From Rhodobium gokarnense (GTDB lineage Bacteria > Pseudomonadota > Alphaproteobacteria > Rhizobiales > Rhodobiaceae), in contig NZ_JAOQNS010000006.1 in NCBI RefSeq assembly GCF_025961475.1, positions 62,001 to 126,000 on the forward strand: a stretch of DNA of 64,000 nt. The letters are read 5' to 3'. Positions 27,812-36,802 of the stretch are shown in pieces (position 1 is the first letter of the stretch; every line of letters starts with the position of its first letter). Under the pieces are notes generated by a model that was given only the letters and a program-made list of their open reading frames with translations, had not been told where the DNA came from and searched no databases. Position numbers and translations under genes: made by a program.

Positions 27812-29515
27812 ATGCCCGCTAACGACGGCGTCTTCCAGGGCGTCATTTTCAACGCCTATCCGGACAGCATCGGAAAACGACTTTCCGACAGCATCTCGTT
27901 GCTGAAAAAGCCGCAGTTGGAAGGCGCCTTTTCCTATTTTTACGTTCTGCCGACCTTCTTTCACAGCGATCTCGACCGCGGCTTTTCCATCATCGACTAC
28001 GACATTGAAGAGGAGATGGCCTCGGCCGACGACCTCAAGGACCTGGAAGCCCTCGGCATCGGCCTGAAATTCGACCTGGTTCTCAATCACCTGTCGGTCG
28101 GGTCGCCGCAATTCCACGACATGCTGGAAAAGGGCGACCAGTCCGAGTTCAAGGATTTCTTTATCGACTGGAACGAGTTCTGGGCGCCGGACGGGCCGAG
28201 CGAGGACGAGCTCGACAAGCTGTTCATGAGGAAGCCGGGCCTGCCGATCCTCTATGTCCGTTTTCCGGACGGCAGCGAGCGGCCCTACTGGAACACCTTC
28301 TATCAGGAGGTCAACTATCCGGAAATCACGCCGGAGGACCTCGCCGGCGTCGACCACCCGCAGCCCTGGCAGTGCGCGGCCATGGTCGACATGGTCAACA
28401 CCGCGATCCGCGAAAAGACGCCGCTGTCGGAGATCGATTTCGGCGCGTTCGAGGAATTGCGGGACAAGGTCCTCGATATCGTGGAATCGAAGCGCAGCTA
28501 TCTCGGCCAGATGGACCTCAATGCGCGCTCCGAAAAGGTCTGGGAGTTCTACGCCGCGACGCTGAAGAAGCTGGCCGGCTACGGCGCCCGGCTGATCCGC
28601 CTCGATGCCTTCGCCTATCTGCACAAGGAGCGCGGCGAGCGCAATTTCTTCAACAAGCCCGGCACCTGGGACTATCTGGCGCGCCTGAAGGGTATGGCCG
28701 ACGACTGCGGCCTGAAGCTCTTGCCGGAAATCCACGCCGCCTATGGCGAGGGCCTGCACGAGGAAGTGGCCGGCCAGGGCTTCCTGATCTACGACTTCTT
28801 CTTCCCGGGCCTCGTCATCGATGCGCTCGACCGCGGCGTTTCCGAGCCGTTGCGCCACTGGATCGCCGATATCCAGGAAAAGGACATCAAGACCGTCAAC
28901 ATGCTCGGCTGCCATGACGGCATTCCGGTGCTGGACCTCCGGGGCGACGGCACGGCCGATGGCGGGCTCCTCTCCGACGACGAGATCGAGGCGGTGATGA
29001 ACCGCATCGTGGAGCGCGGCGGCCGGGTCAAGAACCTGTTCGGCCCCGACGGCAAGAAGATCGCCTATTACCAGGTCAACGCCACCTTCTACAGCGCCCT
29101 CGGCGAGAGCGACCGCAAGCTCCTGATCGCCCGCGCCATCCAGATGTTCATGCCGGGCCTGCCCCAGGTCTGGTATCTCGACCTCTTCGCCGGCAAGAAC
29201 GATTACGCCGCCGCCGACCGCGGCGGCACCGGCGGCCACAAGGAAATCAACCGCACGGCGCTCGACCTCGACGACATCGAGGCCGATCTGGAGCGCCCGG
29301 TTGTGCGCGACCAGTTGAAGCTCATGCGCCTGCGCAACACCTTCCCGGCCTTTGCCGGCCGGCTGGTGGTGGAGCCGTCGGAGTCGCATCACCTGACGAT
29401 GATCTGGATCAACGGTCCGGCCTATGCCCGGCTCGACGCCGATTTGAGGACCCACGGCTTCGTTGTTACCTATGACGCGGGCGACGGCCGGGAAAAGACC
29501 ATCGACCGCCGCTAA
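27812..29515 (+). CDS. GH13 sucrose-phosphorylase-like glycoside phosphorylase
   Basis: A 567-residue cytosolic (no signal peptide) alpha-amylase-fold enzyme of the GH13_18 type. The nucleophile is Asp265 (RLIRLDAFAYLHKE), the acid/base Glu306 (LKLLPEIHAAYG) and the transition-state Asp369 (NMLGCHDGIPVLDLRG); the last resembles the THDGIG segment of sucrose phosphorylase. YQVNATFYSALGESD and MFMPGLPQVWYLDLFAGKND are family-specific. GH13_18 enzymes phosphorolyse sucrose, sucrose 6-phosphate, glucosylglycerol or glucosylglycerate, and the acceptor cannot be decided here. The acceptor loop (GGTGGHKEINR) differs from classical sucrose phosphorylases. The next gene, 26 bp away, is a sucrose-phosphatase-like HAD enzyme. 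Confidence 0.85.
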   Translation: MPANDGVFQGVIFNAYPDSIGKRLSDSISLLKKPQLEGAFSYFYVLPTFFHSDLDRGFSIIDYDIEEEMASADDLKDLEALGIGLKFDLVLNHLSVGSPQFHDMLEKGDQSEFKDFFIDWNEFWAPDGPSEDELDKLFMRKPGLPILYVRFPDGSERPYWNTFYQEVNYPEITPEDLAGVDHPQPWQCAAMVDMVNTAIREKTPLSEIDFGAFEELRDKVLDIVESKRSYLGQMDLNARSEKVWEFYAATLKKLAGYGARLIRLDAFAYLHKERGERNFFNKPGTWDYLARLKGMADDCGLKLLPEIHAAYGEGLHEEVAGQGFLIYDFFFPGLVIDALDRGVSEPLRHWIADIQEKDIKTVNMLGCHDGIPVLDLRGDGTADGGLLSDDEIEAVMNRIVERGGRVKNLFGPDGKKIAYYQVNATFYSALGESDRKLLIARAIQMFMPGLPQVWYLDLFAGKNDYAAADRGGTGGHKEINRTALDLDDIEADLERPVVRDQLKLMRLRNTFPAFAGRLVVEPSESHHLTMIWINGPAYARLDADLRTHGFVVTYDAGDGREKTIDRR

Positions 29516-29541
29516 GAACGGGAAGAAACCGGAGGCCTCCG

Positions 29542-30360
29542 ATGAGCGACGCTAAGATCCTGGCGACCGACCTTGACCGCACGCTGCTGCCGAACGGAAG
29601 CTGGGAGCCGGACGAAAACGCCATCCCGCTCTTCAATGAACTGACGGAAAAGCACGGCGTCCTCGTCGTCTACGTCACCGGCCGCAATCTCGACTTGACG
29701 GAAAAGGCGATCGCGGAATTCGGCGTGCGCTATCCGGACTTTCTGTGCGGCGACGTCGGCACCTCGATCCGCAAGCGCGAGGGCGGCGCCTGGGTCGACG
29801 ATCCGGGCTGGGACGCCCATGTGCGCCGCACCAGCCCGCGATGGGACGCCGCCGCGGTGCGCGATGCGGTCTCCGGCATTGCCGGCATACGCGAGCAGGA
29901 GGCCGAGCATTGCGGCCCCTTCAAGCAGAGCTACTACGCCGACCACGACGACCGCGAGCGCATCCTTGCCGAGGTCGAGGAGCGGGTGAAGGGCAAGTTC
30001 GACGAGGTCATCGTCTACAGCTTCGATTCCGGCAACGGCAACGGCCTCATCGATTTCCTGCCGCAAAGCGCGACCAAGCAGACGGCGCTGGAATACGTCG
30101 CTGAAGCCCACGGCGCACCGAAGGACGAGGTCGTTTTCTGCGGCGACAGCGGCAACGACATCTTCCCGCTGACCGCCGGCTTTTCCGGCGTCCTCGTGCG
30201 CAACGCCGACGCGCAACTGGTCGAGCAGGTCAAGGCCGCAATGGCGGAGAACCCGGATTTGAAAGCCTATTTCGCCAAGGGCGGCGTCATGGGCCTTTCC
30301 GGCTATTACACCTCAGGCGTCATCGAGGGCGCGGTGCATTACGGCCTGTTCGAGGGGTAG
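29542..30360 (+). CDS. HAD-superfamily sugar phosphatase, sucrose-phosphate phosphatase-like
   Basis: A 272-residue HAD (C2B cap) phosphatase. Motif I is LATDLDRTLLPNG (nucleophile Asp10, general acid Asp12), motif II is VVYVTGRN, motif III includes the Lys of SATKQTALEYV, and motif IV is VVFCGDSGNDIFPL. LDRTLLPNG and the cap arrangement recall SPP and mannosylfructose-phosphate phosphatase. It follows the GH13 phosphorylase by 26 bp with a GGAGG SD, so the two are almost certainly an operon. One reading is that the phosphorylase runs in reverse to build a phosphorylated glucoside that the HAD enzyme dephosphorylates, for example a compatible solute. Confidence 0.85.
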   Translation: MSDAKILATDLDRTLLPNGSWEPDENAIPLFNELTEKHGVLVVYVTGRNLDLTEKAIAEFGVRYPDFLCGDVGTSIRKREGGAWVDDPGWDAHVRRTSPRWDAAAVRDAVSGIAGIREQEAEHCGPFKQSYYADHDDRERILAEVEERVKGKFDEVIVYSFDSGNGNGLIDFLPQSATKQTALEYVAEAHGAPKDEVVFCGDSGNDIFPLTAGFSGVLVRNADAQLVEQVKAAMAENPDLKAYFAKGGVMGLSGYYTSGVIEGAVHYGLFEG

Positions 30361-30395
30361 GGCAGCGCCTTTGCGGGCGCTATCCCATCAATGAT

Positions 30396-30499
30396 CGTCA
30401 TTGCGAGCGAGCAACGCGAGCGCGGCAATCCAGGGCCGCACGCTCCGAGCCAGTCGCTCTGGATCGCCGCGTCGGCCTTTCGGCCTCCTCGCGATGACG
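30396..30499. repeat. 104-bp dispersed palindromic repeat, copy 2
   Basis: Same length and ends as 1867-1970: CGTCATTGCGAGCGAGCAAC on the left, CTGGATCGCCGCGTCGGCC and CTCCTCGCGATGACG on the right. It occupies the gap between the converging HAD and MarR genes and ends 9 bp from the MarR stop codon, so it may serve as a bidirectional transcript end. Confidence 0.8.
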
Positions 30500-30508
30500 G
30501 CCGACGCC

Positions 30509-30946
30509 CTATTCCGTCTCCGCAACCTTCGCCAGCGCCGCCACCTTCTTCACCAGGTCGCCGCGTTCGGCCTTCGGCAGGCTGGAAAGCAGCGTCTTGC
30601 AGGCTTCCTGCCGATTGGTGACGATTTCCGCACATAGTGCCGAGCCCGCGTCGGTCAGCCTCAGATTGACGATGCGCCGGTTGGCGTCGTTGCGGAGCCG
30701 CACCACCAGGCCGCGCTCGGCAAGCCGGGCGATGACGCTGGAGACGGTGGTCGGCACGGCTTCCAGATGCGCCCCGACATCGGAGACGATGCAGTCCGGA
30801 TGCTCGGCGATATAGAGCAGCGCCTGGGTGTCGATGGCGCTGACATAGACCGGCGCCTCCTCGGTGCCGGCAATGCCCTCGCGGAAGGGCAGCGTGTAAT
30901 AGATCCGGCTGAGGGCGTCGCAAAAGCTCGCGGTTTGACGGTCCAT
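30509..30946 (-). CDS. MarR-family transcriptional regulator
   Basis: A 145-residue winged-helix regulator. The recognition region is HLEAVPTTVSSVIARLAERG and the wing is VVRLRNDANRRIVNLRLTDAG, with the conserved D-x-R-R-x-x-x-x-L-T core. ATG 30946 has GAAGGG at suitable spacing and replaces an upstream in-frame ATG at 31009. It is divergent from the YdhR-like gene (313 bp apart), which may be its target. I see no clear operator palindrome in the gap. Confidence 0.85.
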   Translation of the reverse strand: MDRQTASFCDALSRIYYTLPFREGIAGTEEAPVYVSAIDTQALLYIAEHPDCIVSDVGAHLEAVPTTVSSVIARLAERGLVVRLRNDANRRIVNLRLTDAGSALCAEIVTNRQEACKTLLSSLPKAERGDLVKKVAALAKVAETE

Positions 30947-31259
30947 GACTTCACCCTTCGCACAGTTCGACATTCGGTTACTGTTGCGAGAATATACCAT
31001 GAATGCCAAAAAGGAAACCGAATTTGCGCAAGGGTTTTAAAAAGATCGGGCCGCCCGATCCCGACCCGCTTGCCGCCCCTGCGGTCGGGCTTTCCGGCAA
31101 AACATGTCTTGGTCATGTGACATTGTGGGACAAAGATAGGGCACACGACTCAGCCGCCCGACGCCCCGCACTGCCCGGCGCGTTTCCCGTTGCCGGGAAC
31201 GATCAGCCGCCAGCCGTCGCGCGCGCCGAGGCCCGACAGACCCCAGGGGAGACCCCGCC
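30947..31259. other. Divergent gap between MarR and YdhR-like genes
   Basis: The 313-bp gap should hold both promoters. TTGGTCATGTGACATTGTGG near 31110 is the most AT-rich part on the rightward side. No tRNA, terminator or convincing inverted repeat was found. Confidence 0.35.
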
Positions 31260-31577
31260 ATGATCACGGCATTCGTCCAGTTCCAGCTTGCGCCGGAAAC
31301 CACCCTCGACGCCGCCACCGCCATCTTCCGCTCCACGGCGCCGCGCTATCTCGGCCTTCGCGGCCTCATCCGCAAGCACTACATCTTCGATCCGCAAAAC
31401 GCCAAGGCGGGGGGCTTCTACGTGTTCGAGAACCGGGCCGCCGCCGAGGCCGTCTTCGACGATGCCTGGCGCGCGCTGGTCAACGAGAAATATGGCTGCG
31501 AGCCGGAACTGACCTTCTTCGACAGCCCGGTCTGCGTCGACAACGTCAAGGGCGAGATCATGGTGCTGCCGCAATAG
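31260..31577 (+). CDS. YdhR-like / antibiotic-biosynthesis-type monooxygenase family protein
   Basis: A 105-residue dimeric ferredoxin-like-fold protein. TAFVQFQLAPETTLDAATAI, PRYLGLRGLIRKHYIFDPQN, GGFYVFENRAAAEAVFDDAW and the final ELTFFDSPVCVDN follow the pattern of YdhR-type putative monooxygenases. Biochemical function in this group is poorly established; small-molecule oxidation or binding is inferred. It is divergent from a MarR gene and convergent with the ABC permease (19 bp between stops). Confidence 0.75.
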   Translation: MITAFVQFQLAPETTLDAATAIFRSTAPRYLGLRGLIRKHYIFDPQNAKAGGFYVFENRAAAEAVFDDAWRALVNEKYGCEPELTFFDSPVCVDNVKGEIMVLPQ

Positions 31578-31596
31578 GCCCCGGCCTTGCGATTGC

Positions 31597-33327
31597 TCAG
31601 GCGCCGGCGCGCTCGCGGCGTGCCGCCTTGCGGTCGCGGAAGGTGGAGGAACTGGTGCGGGCAAGGAAGATGACGGGCAGCAGCCCGACGGCGACGATGG
31701 CGAGCGCCGCCACCGCCCCGCGCTCGAACGCTTCCTGGGACGCGGCGGCATAGACCGTCGTCGACAGCGTCTCGAAGTTGAAGGGGCGCAACAGGATCGT
31801 CGCCGGCAGCTCCTTCATGCATTCCACGAACACCAGCATGGACGCCGTCGCCAGCGCCGGCTTGATCATCGGCATGTGGATTTCCACGAGGCTGCGGGCC
31901 GCCGTGCGTCCCAGCGCCCGCGACGCCATGTCGAGGTTCGGCGACACCTTTTGCAGGCCGCTCTCAAGGGTGCCGAAGGCGACCGCCAGGAACCGCGTCG
32001 CATGGCCATAGACGATGACGGCGCCGGAGCCGGTCAGCAGCAGGCCGGTGGAGATGCCGAAGGTCGCGCGCAGCGAGCCGTCGAGGAAATTGTCGAAGGC
32101 AGCGCTCGGAATGAGGATGCCGACGGCAAGCACCGTGCCGGGCACCGCATAGCCGATGGTGGAGAACCGGGCGATCATGTGGATCAGCCGGTTGCGCCGG
32201 AGCCTGAGCGTATAGGCAACGAGGAGGCCGGTCAGCACCGTCAGCACCACGGCGGCGAGCGACAGGCCGACGCTGTTGACGACGGCCGAGACGAACCCCG
32301 GAGCGCTCAGCTGCTCCAGCCGCCGCGAGGCGACATCGGCAAGGACGCTCGCCGGAACGACAAAGCCAAGGACGATGGGCGCGGAGCAGGCGAGGATGGC
32401 AAGGGCCGCCTTCCAGCCGGTGAGCCGGTAGTTCGGCAGCATCCGGTAGCGGCTGGAGGTCTGGTGATAGCGCTGGTGCCGGCGCGCGAAGCGCTCCAGC
32501 CAGATCAACAGGAACACGATGACCAGCATGGCAGTCGCCATCTGCGCGGCGCCGGCAAGGCTGCCGCGGTTGAGCCAGGTGTCATAGATCGAAAAGGTCA
32601 GCGTCTTGACGCCGAGATGCTCCACCGCGCCGATGTCGTTGAGGCATTCCATCATGGCAAGCGTCACGCCGACCGCGATCGCCGGGCGGGCGAGCGGCAG
32701 GGCGACGGAACCGAACAGCCTCAGCGGATTGGCGCCGAGCGTGCGCGCGACATCGAGGGCGCAGGCCGACTGCATCAGGAACATCGCCCGCGTCGTCAGG
32801 TAGACGTAAGGGTAGAGCACCATGCCCATGACGAAGACGGCGCCCGGCAGCGAGCGGATTTCCGGGAACCAGTAGTCGCGGGCGCTGGAAAAGCCGAAGA
32901 CGGCGCGGATCGCCGTCTGGATCGGCCCGGTGACGTCCATCGCCTCCACATAGGTGTAGGCGACGATGTAGGTGGGGACGGCGAGCGGCAGAAGCAGTGC
33001 CCAGTCAAAGAGCCGCCTGCCTGGAAACCGGCACATGGTGACGAGCCAGGCCGTGGTCACCCCGACGGCAGTGACGACCCCGGCAACGCCGAGCATCAAA
33101 AGGGCGGTCGTGGAGATCGCCCGCGGCAGCACGGTGGAGATCAGGTGCGCCCAGACCTCGCCGGCCGGCGTCAGCGAGATGATGACCAGCGCCAGGATCG
33201 GCAGCAGCGCGAAGAAGGAGATGACGCTGACCAGCACCGTCCAGGCGACGTCGCTACCAAGGCGCGGTCCGAGCGTCCTGCCGGCGGCAGTCGATGCGTC
33301 GTCGAGGGTGGGGGCCGCAAAGCTCAT
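31597..33327 (-). CDS. Iron(III)-type ABC transporter permease, fused double domain
   Basis: A 576-residue inner-membrane protein with about twelve membrane segments in two homologous halves. Each half carries an EAA-type loop: DVARTLGANPLRLFGSVALP in the first and DMASRALGRTAARSLVEIHM in the second. WALLLPLAVPTYIVAYTYVE and FVECMKELPATILLRPFNFE are typical of FbpB/FutB/SfuB permeases. Neither the binding protein nor the ATPase is in the window, so it is either an orphan or part of a dispersed system. ATG 33327 is chosen by homology; the frame is open to 33462. The neighbouring TonB-type receptor is compatible with metal uptake. Confidence 0.88.
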   Translation of the reverse strand: MSFAAPTLDDASTAAGRTLGPRLGSDVAWTVLVSVISFFALLPILALVIISLTPAGEVWAHLISTVLPRAISTTALLMLGVAGVVTAVGVTTAWLVTMCRFPGRRLFDWALLLPLAVPTYIVAYTYVEAMDVTGPIQTAIRAVFGFSSARDYWFPEIRSLPGAVFVMGMVLYPYVYLTTRAMFLMQSACALDVARTLGANPLRLFGSVALPLARPAIAVGVTLAMMECLNDIGAVEHLGVKTLTFSIYDTWLNRGSLAGAAQMATAMLVIVFLLIWLERFARRHQRYHQTSSRYRMLPNYRLTGWKAALAILACSAPIVLGFVVPASVLADVASRRLEQLSAPGFVSAVVNSVGLSLAAVVLTVLTGLLVAYTLRLRRNRLIHMIARFSTIGYAVPGTVLAVGILIPSAAFDNFLDGSLRATFGISTGLLLTGSGAVIVYGHATRFLAVAFGTLESGLQKVSPNLDMASRALGRTAARSLVEIHMPMIKPALATASMLVFVECMKELPATILLRPFNFETLSTTVYAAASQEAFERGAVAALAIVAVGLLPVIFLARTSSSTFRDRKAARRERAGA

Positions 33328-33564
33328 GGCCGCACGTCCCGCCGGCCGGCGGGGAGCCGGACCGGCGGTGCCGTAATGCGGGTGGCGATCGAAGCAGATA
33401 GGTGCCCTGTTACGGGCATGCTCTCCAGTCTCCCACTGCCGCACCGCCCCAGGTGCGACCAATTGGCATTTGCAGTTTGAGATCTGGATATCACCGGTGA
33501 ACCGATACGGTCAATAAAGCTTACGTACCGGATCCCTGCTGGATCAAGGGGCGGGGAAAAAACG

Positions 33565-35523
33565 TCAGAACGTCACCTGGCCGCGGACCCAGACGGTGCG
33601 GCCGGGCATGTTGACGGCATAGCGGTCCGGATCGCCGATATCGACGCGGTCGATGTGCTCCCGGTAGTTCTTGTCGAAGAGGTTTTCGACGCCCACGGAG
33701 ATCTCGGCGAATTTCTGCGGTCGCAGCGAGGCGAAGAGGTCGACGGTGGCAAAGCCGTCGGTCTCCTGGTCGTCTTCGCCGGAGCCGGTCAGCGGGTCGA
33801 TGTCGGCCCGGTCCTGGCGCGAGACGGCGCGCAGCCGCCCGCCGACGCTCCAGATCTCCTCCGAATATTCCAGCGTCACCTGGCCTTCCAGCGGCGGGAT
33901 CTGGGCGAGCGGCCGGTCGTCCTCGGTGTTGTGGCCGTAGACATATTGCGACCAGAGACCCAGCTTCCAGCCGGGCGCGAAGCGCCAGTCGAAGGCGGCG
34001 GCGACGGCAAGGATCCGCGCATCGGCATTGCGGTAGATGTTGGAGCCGTCGGAGATGAGGACGCCGTCCTGGCCGCGGGCCTTGTCGCGGATGATGAAGT
34101 CTTCCACGAAGTCGGCATAGCCGCCGAGGCCGAAGCCATAGGGGCCGCGGGCGATCTTCACGCCGGCCGCGATCTTGTGGTGGGCCTCCGGGTCGATCTC
34201 CGGATTGCCGGCCCAGGTCTTGAAGCCGCCGGGCGTTCCCGGAGGCCCGACCCAGCTTGAGAGATACCGCTCGTGCATGTCGGCGGTGCGCATGTAGCGT
34301 CCGGCTTCGACGAACCACTGGCCGGCCTCGCTTTCCGTGGCCCCAAGGAAGTCGCGCTCGTAGCGCAGCGAGCCGGAGAAATTGTTTTCCGCCGCCGGAT
34401 CGCTGCCATTCACCCCGTAGGTCTGCATCCATTGCTGGTTCGAGGTCAGCGGCGCCCCGGCCGGGCGGCCCGCCTGCACCTCGTTGGCCTTGGCGGCCTC
34501 GCCCTCGACCCGGTCGTATTGCGCCCAGAGCTTCAGCCGCTGTTTTGCGGTCAGCGCCAGCGCGCCCTCATAGATCACGCTGTACTGGGTGATCGTGGCG
34601 TCGGCGAAATTGAGGTTCTGCTTGGCGAGCGAGCCGAGCACCGGATGGTCGCGGTAGCGCGTGGCGTAGCGGTTCTCGTCGCGAAACCCGAAGCCGAACA
34701 TATGCTGCACCGGCCCGGTGCGGGTGCCGAGCATGATTTTGAGCTCGCGCTCGCGGTTGTCGAGCAGCACCCGCCCCTTGGGCGTGCCGGGGGTCAGGGT
34801 GCGCAGGACGAAATTCTCGTTGCGCCGGTCGATTTCGCGCAAGAGCCCGTCGACCGCCACCTTGTTGATGAGCGTGTCGTTGTCGTCGTAGCGGTAGGTC
34901 AGCGTGCCGTAGACGATGTCGAGCTTCGGCGTGTCGACCGGGGCGGTGGCAAAGAGGATATCGCGGCGGTCGACGACGCCGCCGGATAACAGGAACTTGT
35001 GGATCGGCGAGAGATAGCCGATGGCGCCGTTGGCCACCCGCTTGGTCTCGCCGAAGCGCACGGTCTTTCCGGCGCCGTCCTCATAGGACCCGGATTCCTC
35101 CGCATAGGTCATGGCGCGGAACAGCACGCCGTCGACGAGCGCCGAGCCGCCGGCAAAGGCCTCGCGGCGGTCGCAGTTGCCGGTATAGGCGGTGCCGATC
35201 TTGCCGTGGACGCCGGCGCGCGCCTTGAGGCCGGGGTTGGCGCCCGCCGGAACGAATGTGCCCTTCGGCCCACCGTAATAGTGGCCGCAGCGGGACAGGT
35301 CGTAGCGCGGGACGTTGCGGAAGAGCCTTGTGTTGGTCGCCTGAAAGGTCAGGAACGGATAGTCGAAATCGACCTTCTTGCGCGGCGGCGTTTTTTTCTC
35401 CGCTGCCGCGGGCGCCGCCGCTTCCTCGTCCCGCCCCGCCTCAGCGTCCGCGCCGAACGCCGCTGCCGGCGCAAGGGCCGCCAGGCCGGCAAGGACCATC
35501 GCCAGTCGTCGTATCGCCACCAT
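33565..35523 (-). CDS. TonB-dependent-receptor-like barrel, apparently without a plug domain
   Basis: A 652-residue outer-membrane protein. A signal peptide (about 1-25) is followed by an Ala/Glu/Lys-rich linker. From about residue 95 the sequence already looks like barrel strands (KARAGVHGKIGTAYTGNCDR) and continues to the end. The last 70 residues (EISVGVENLFDKNYREHIDR with GDPDRYAVNMPGRTVWVRG and terminal F) match TonB-dependent copper-receptor (NosA/OprC) C-termini. The roughly 130-150-residue plug with its TonB box and RG motif is not recognisable. Two cysteines lie at about 80 and 115. ATG 35523 has GGGGTG upstream. The cargo, perhaps copper or an iron complex, is inferred. Confidence 0.8.
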   Translation of the reverse strand: MVAIRRLAMVLAGLAALAPAAAFGADAEAGRDEEAAAPAAAEKKTPPRKKVDFDYPFLTFQATNTRLFRNVPRYDLSRCGHYYGGPKGTFVPAGANPGLKARAGVHGKIGTAYTGNCDRREAFAGGSALVDGVLFRAMTYAEESGSYEDGAGKTVRFGETKRVANGAIGYLSPIHKFLLSGGVVDRRDILFATAPVDTPKLDIVYGTLTYRYDDNDTLINKVAVDGLLREIDRRNENFVLRTLTPGTPKGRVLLDNRERELKIMLGTRTGPVQHMFGFGFRDENRYATRYRDHPVLGSLAKQNLNFADATITQYSVIYEGALALTAKQRLKLWAQYDRVEGEAAKANEVQAGRPAGAPLTSNQQWMQTYGVNGSDPAAENNFSGSLRYERDFLGATESEAGQWFVEAGRYMRTADMHERYLSSWVGPPGTPGGFKTWAGNPEIDPEAHHKIAAGVKIARGPYGFGLGGYADFVEDFIIRDKARGQDGVLISDGSNIYRNADARILAVAAAFDWRFAPGWKLGLWSQYVYGHNTEDDRPLAQIPPLEGQVTLEYSEEIWSVGGRLRAVSRQDRADIDPLTGSGEDDQETDGFATVDLFASLRPQKFAEISVGVENLFDKNYREHIDRVDIGDPDRYAVNMPGRTVWVRGQVTF

Positions 35524-35620
35524 CGTCACCCCGTCTGCCGCACCACAGAGTCACCCCGTAAAATTGCAGGGCGCGGCTTAGCGCACCGCTGTATCCACTG
35601 GTATGACAGAGGTCAAATCC

Positions 35621-35637
35621 TTGCGATTTAGTCGCAA
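35621..35637. promoter_or_regulatory. Candidate operator TTGCGA-N5-TCGCAA
   Basis: Inverted repeat TTGCGATTTAGTCGCAA, 98 bp upstream of the receptor start and in the gap after the dehydratase. It sits where a metal-responsive repressor site would be expected, but does not match a specific Fur, Irr or RirA consensus well. Confidence 0.35.
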
Positions 35638-35697
35638 AGAGGGTCGCTTTGACGCGGCAACCGGGGGCCGGCGGAAGCGGTGAGAGGGGCGGTGGCG

Positions 35698-36666
35698 TCA
35701 GACGGTGGGTACGCCGCCGGAGAGCACCTTCGCATAAAGGTCGCTGTCGAGGTTCTGGCCGGACAGGACCACGCCGACGGTCTTGCCCTTCAGCGTCTCC
35801 TTCTCGGCCATCACTGCTGCGAGCGGGACCGCTCCGGCGCCCTCGGCGACCGTGTGGGTGGCGGCGAAGTAGAGCCGCATGGCATCGGCGACCTGCTCAT
35901 CGGAGACCCGGGCGACGCGCGCAACCCCGTCCTTGATGATCGCAAAGGCCTCGGGCGAGGGCGTGCGGACCGCGACGCCGTCGGCGAAGGTGTTCGCGGT
36001 CTCCGTGGTGCGCCGCTCGCCGGCCTCGAAGGACTGCGCATAGGCGTCGGCCCTGTCGGAGACGACGCCGACGATCTCGGTCTTGTGGCCGAGGAGGTTG
36101 CGGGCCTGGACCATGCCGCAGATGCCGGAGCCGAGGCCGATCGGCACGAAGACGACGTCGAGATCCGGGGCGGCGGTCAAAAGCTCGTGGGAATAGGTGG
36201 CAACGCCGGCAACGAGGTCCGCGGCAAAGCTCGGCACCATCTCGTAGCCGAGCTCTTCGGCAAGCTCCATGGCCTTGGGGATCGCGGCGTCGAAGTCGGC
36301 GCCGTGTTCCACGACGTCGGCGCCGAAGGCGCGCATCGCCGCGTTCTTTTCCTTGGAATTGCCCTCAGGCACGACGATGGTGCAGGCAACGCCGGCCCGT
36401 CCCGACGCATAGGCAAGGCTCTGGCCGTGATTGCCGCGCGTCGCCGACACGATGCCCTTCACATGCGGCCGCTCGCGCTTCAGCCGGTCCACATAGACGA
36501 GCCCGCCGCGCACCTTGAAGGCGCCGATCGGCGTCATGTTCTCGTGCTTGACGACGACCGTGGTGCCGGCGGCCTCGGCCAGAAGCGGCCAGCGATAGGC
36601 GGGCGTCGGCGCCATCGCCTGGTAGACGACGTCGCGCGCGGCATCCAGTTGCGACTGTGTGAGCAT
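35698..36666 (-). CDS. PLP-dependent threonine/serine dehydratase
   Basis: A 322-residue fold-type II PLP enzyme that would deaminate a hydroxy-amino acid, classically threonine to 2-oxobutyrate. The Schiff-base lysine is Lys51 in TPIGAFKVRGG, SATRGNHGQSLAYASG is the substrate and carboxylate loop, and GLGSGICG is the PLP phosphate cradle. There is no C-terminal ACT regulatory domain, so it is of the catabolic or TdcB-like short type, or a related ammonia-lyase. Its exact substrate is unknown. It stands as a single gene between the receptor and the kinase. Confidence 0.88.
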   Translation of the reverse strand: MLTQSQLDAARDVVYQAMAPTPAYRWPLLAEAAGTTVVVKHENMTPIGAFKVRGGLVYVDRLKRERPHVKGIVSATRGNHGQSLAYASGRAGVACTIVVPEGNSKEKNAAMRAFGADVVEHGADFDAAIPKAMELAEELGYEMVPSFAADLVAGVATYSHELLTAAPDLDVVFVPIGLGSGICGMVQARNLLGHKTEIVGVVSDRADAYAQSFEAGERRTTETANTFADGVAVRTPSPEAFAIIKDGVARVARVSDEQVADAMRLYFAATHTVAEGAGAVPLAAVMAEKETLKGKTVGVVLSGQNLDSDLYAKVLSGGVPTV

Positions 36667-36802
36667 TGGGGGCCCTTTCCCGGTTTATTTTAGAAGCCGG
36701 GCATAGACCATTTGCGGCGCCGGGGAAATCGCCCCGGCCAAGAAAACGGCGCAGCGGGGCGGGGCATATCGCCCACCCCGCGCAAGGCATTGAAAAACGG
36801 GC

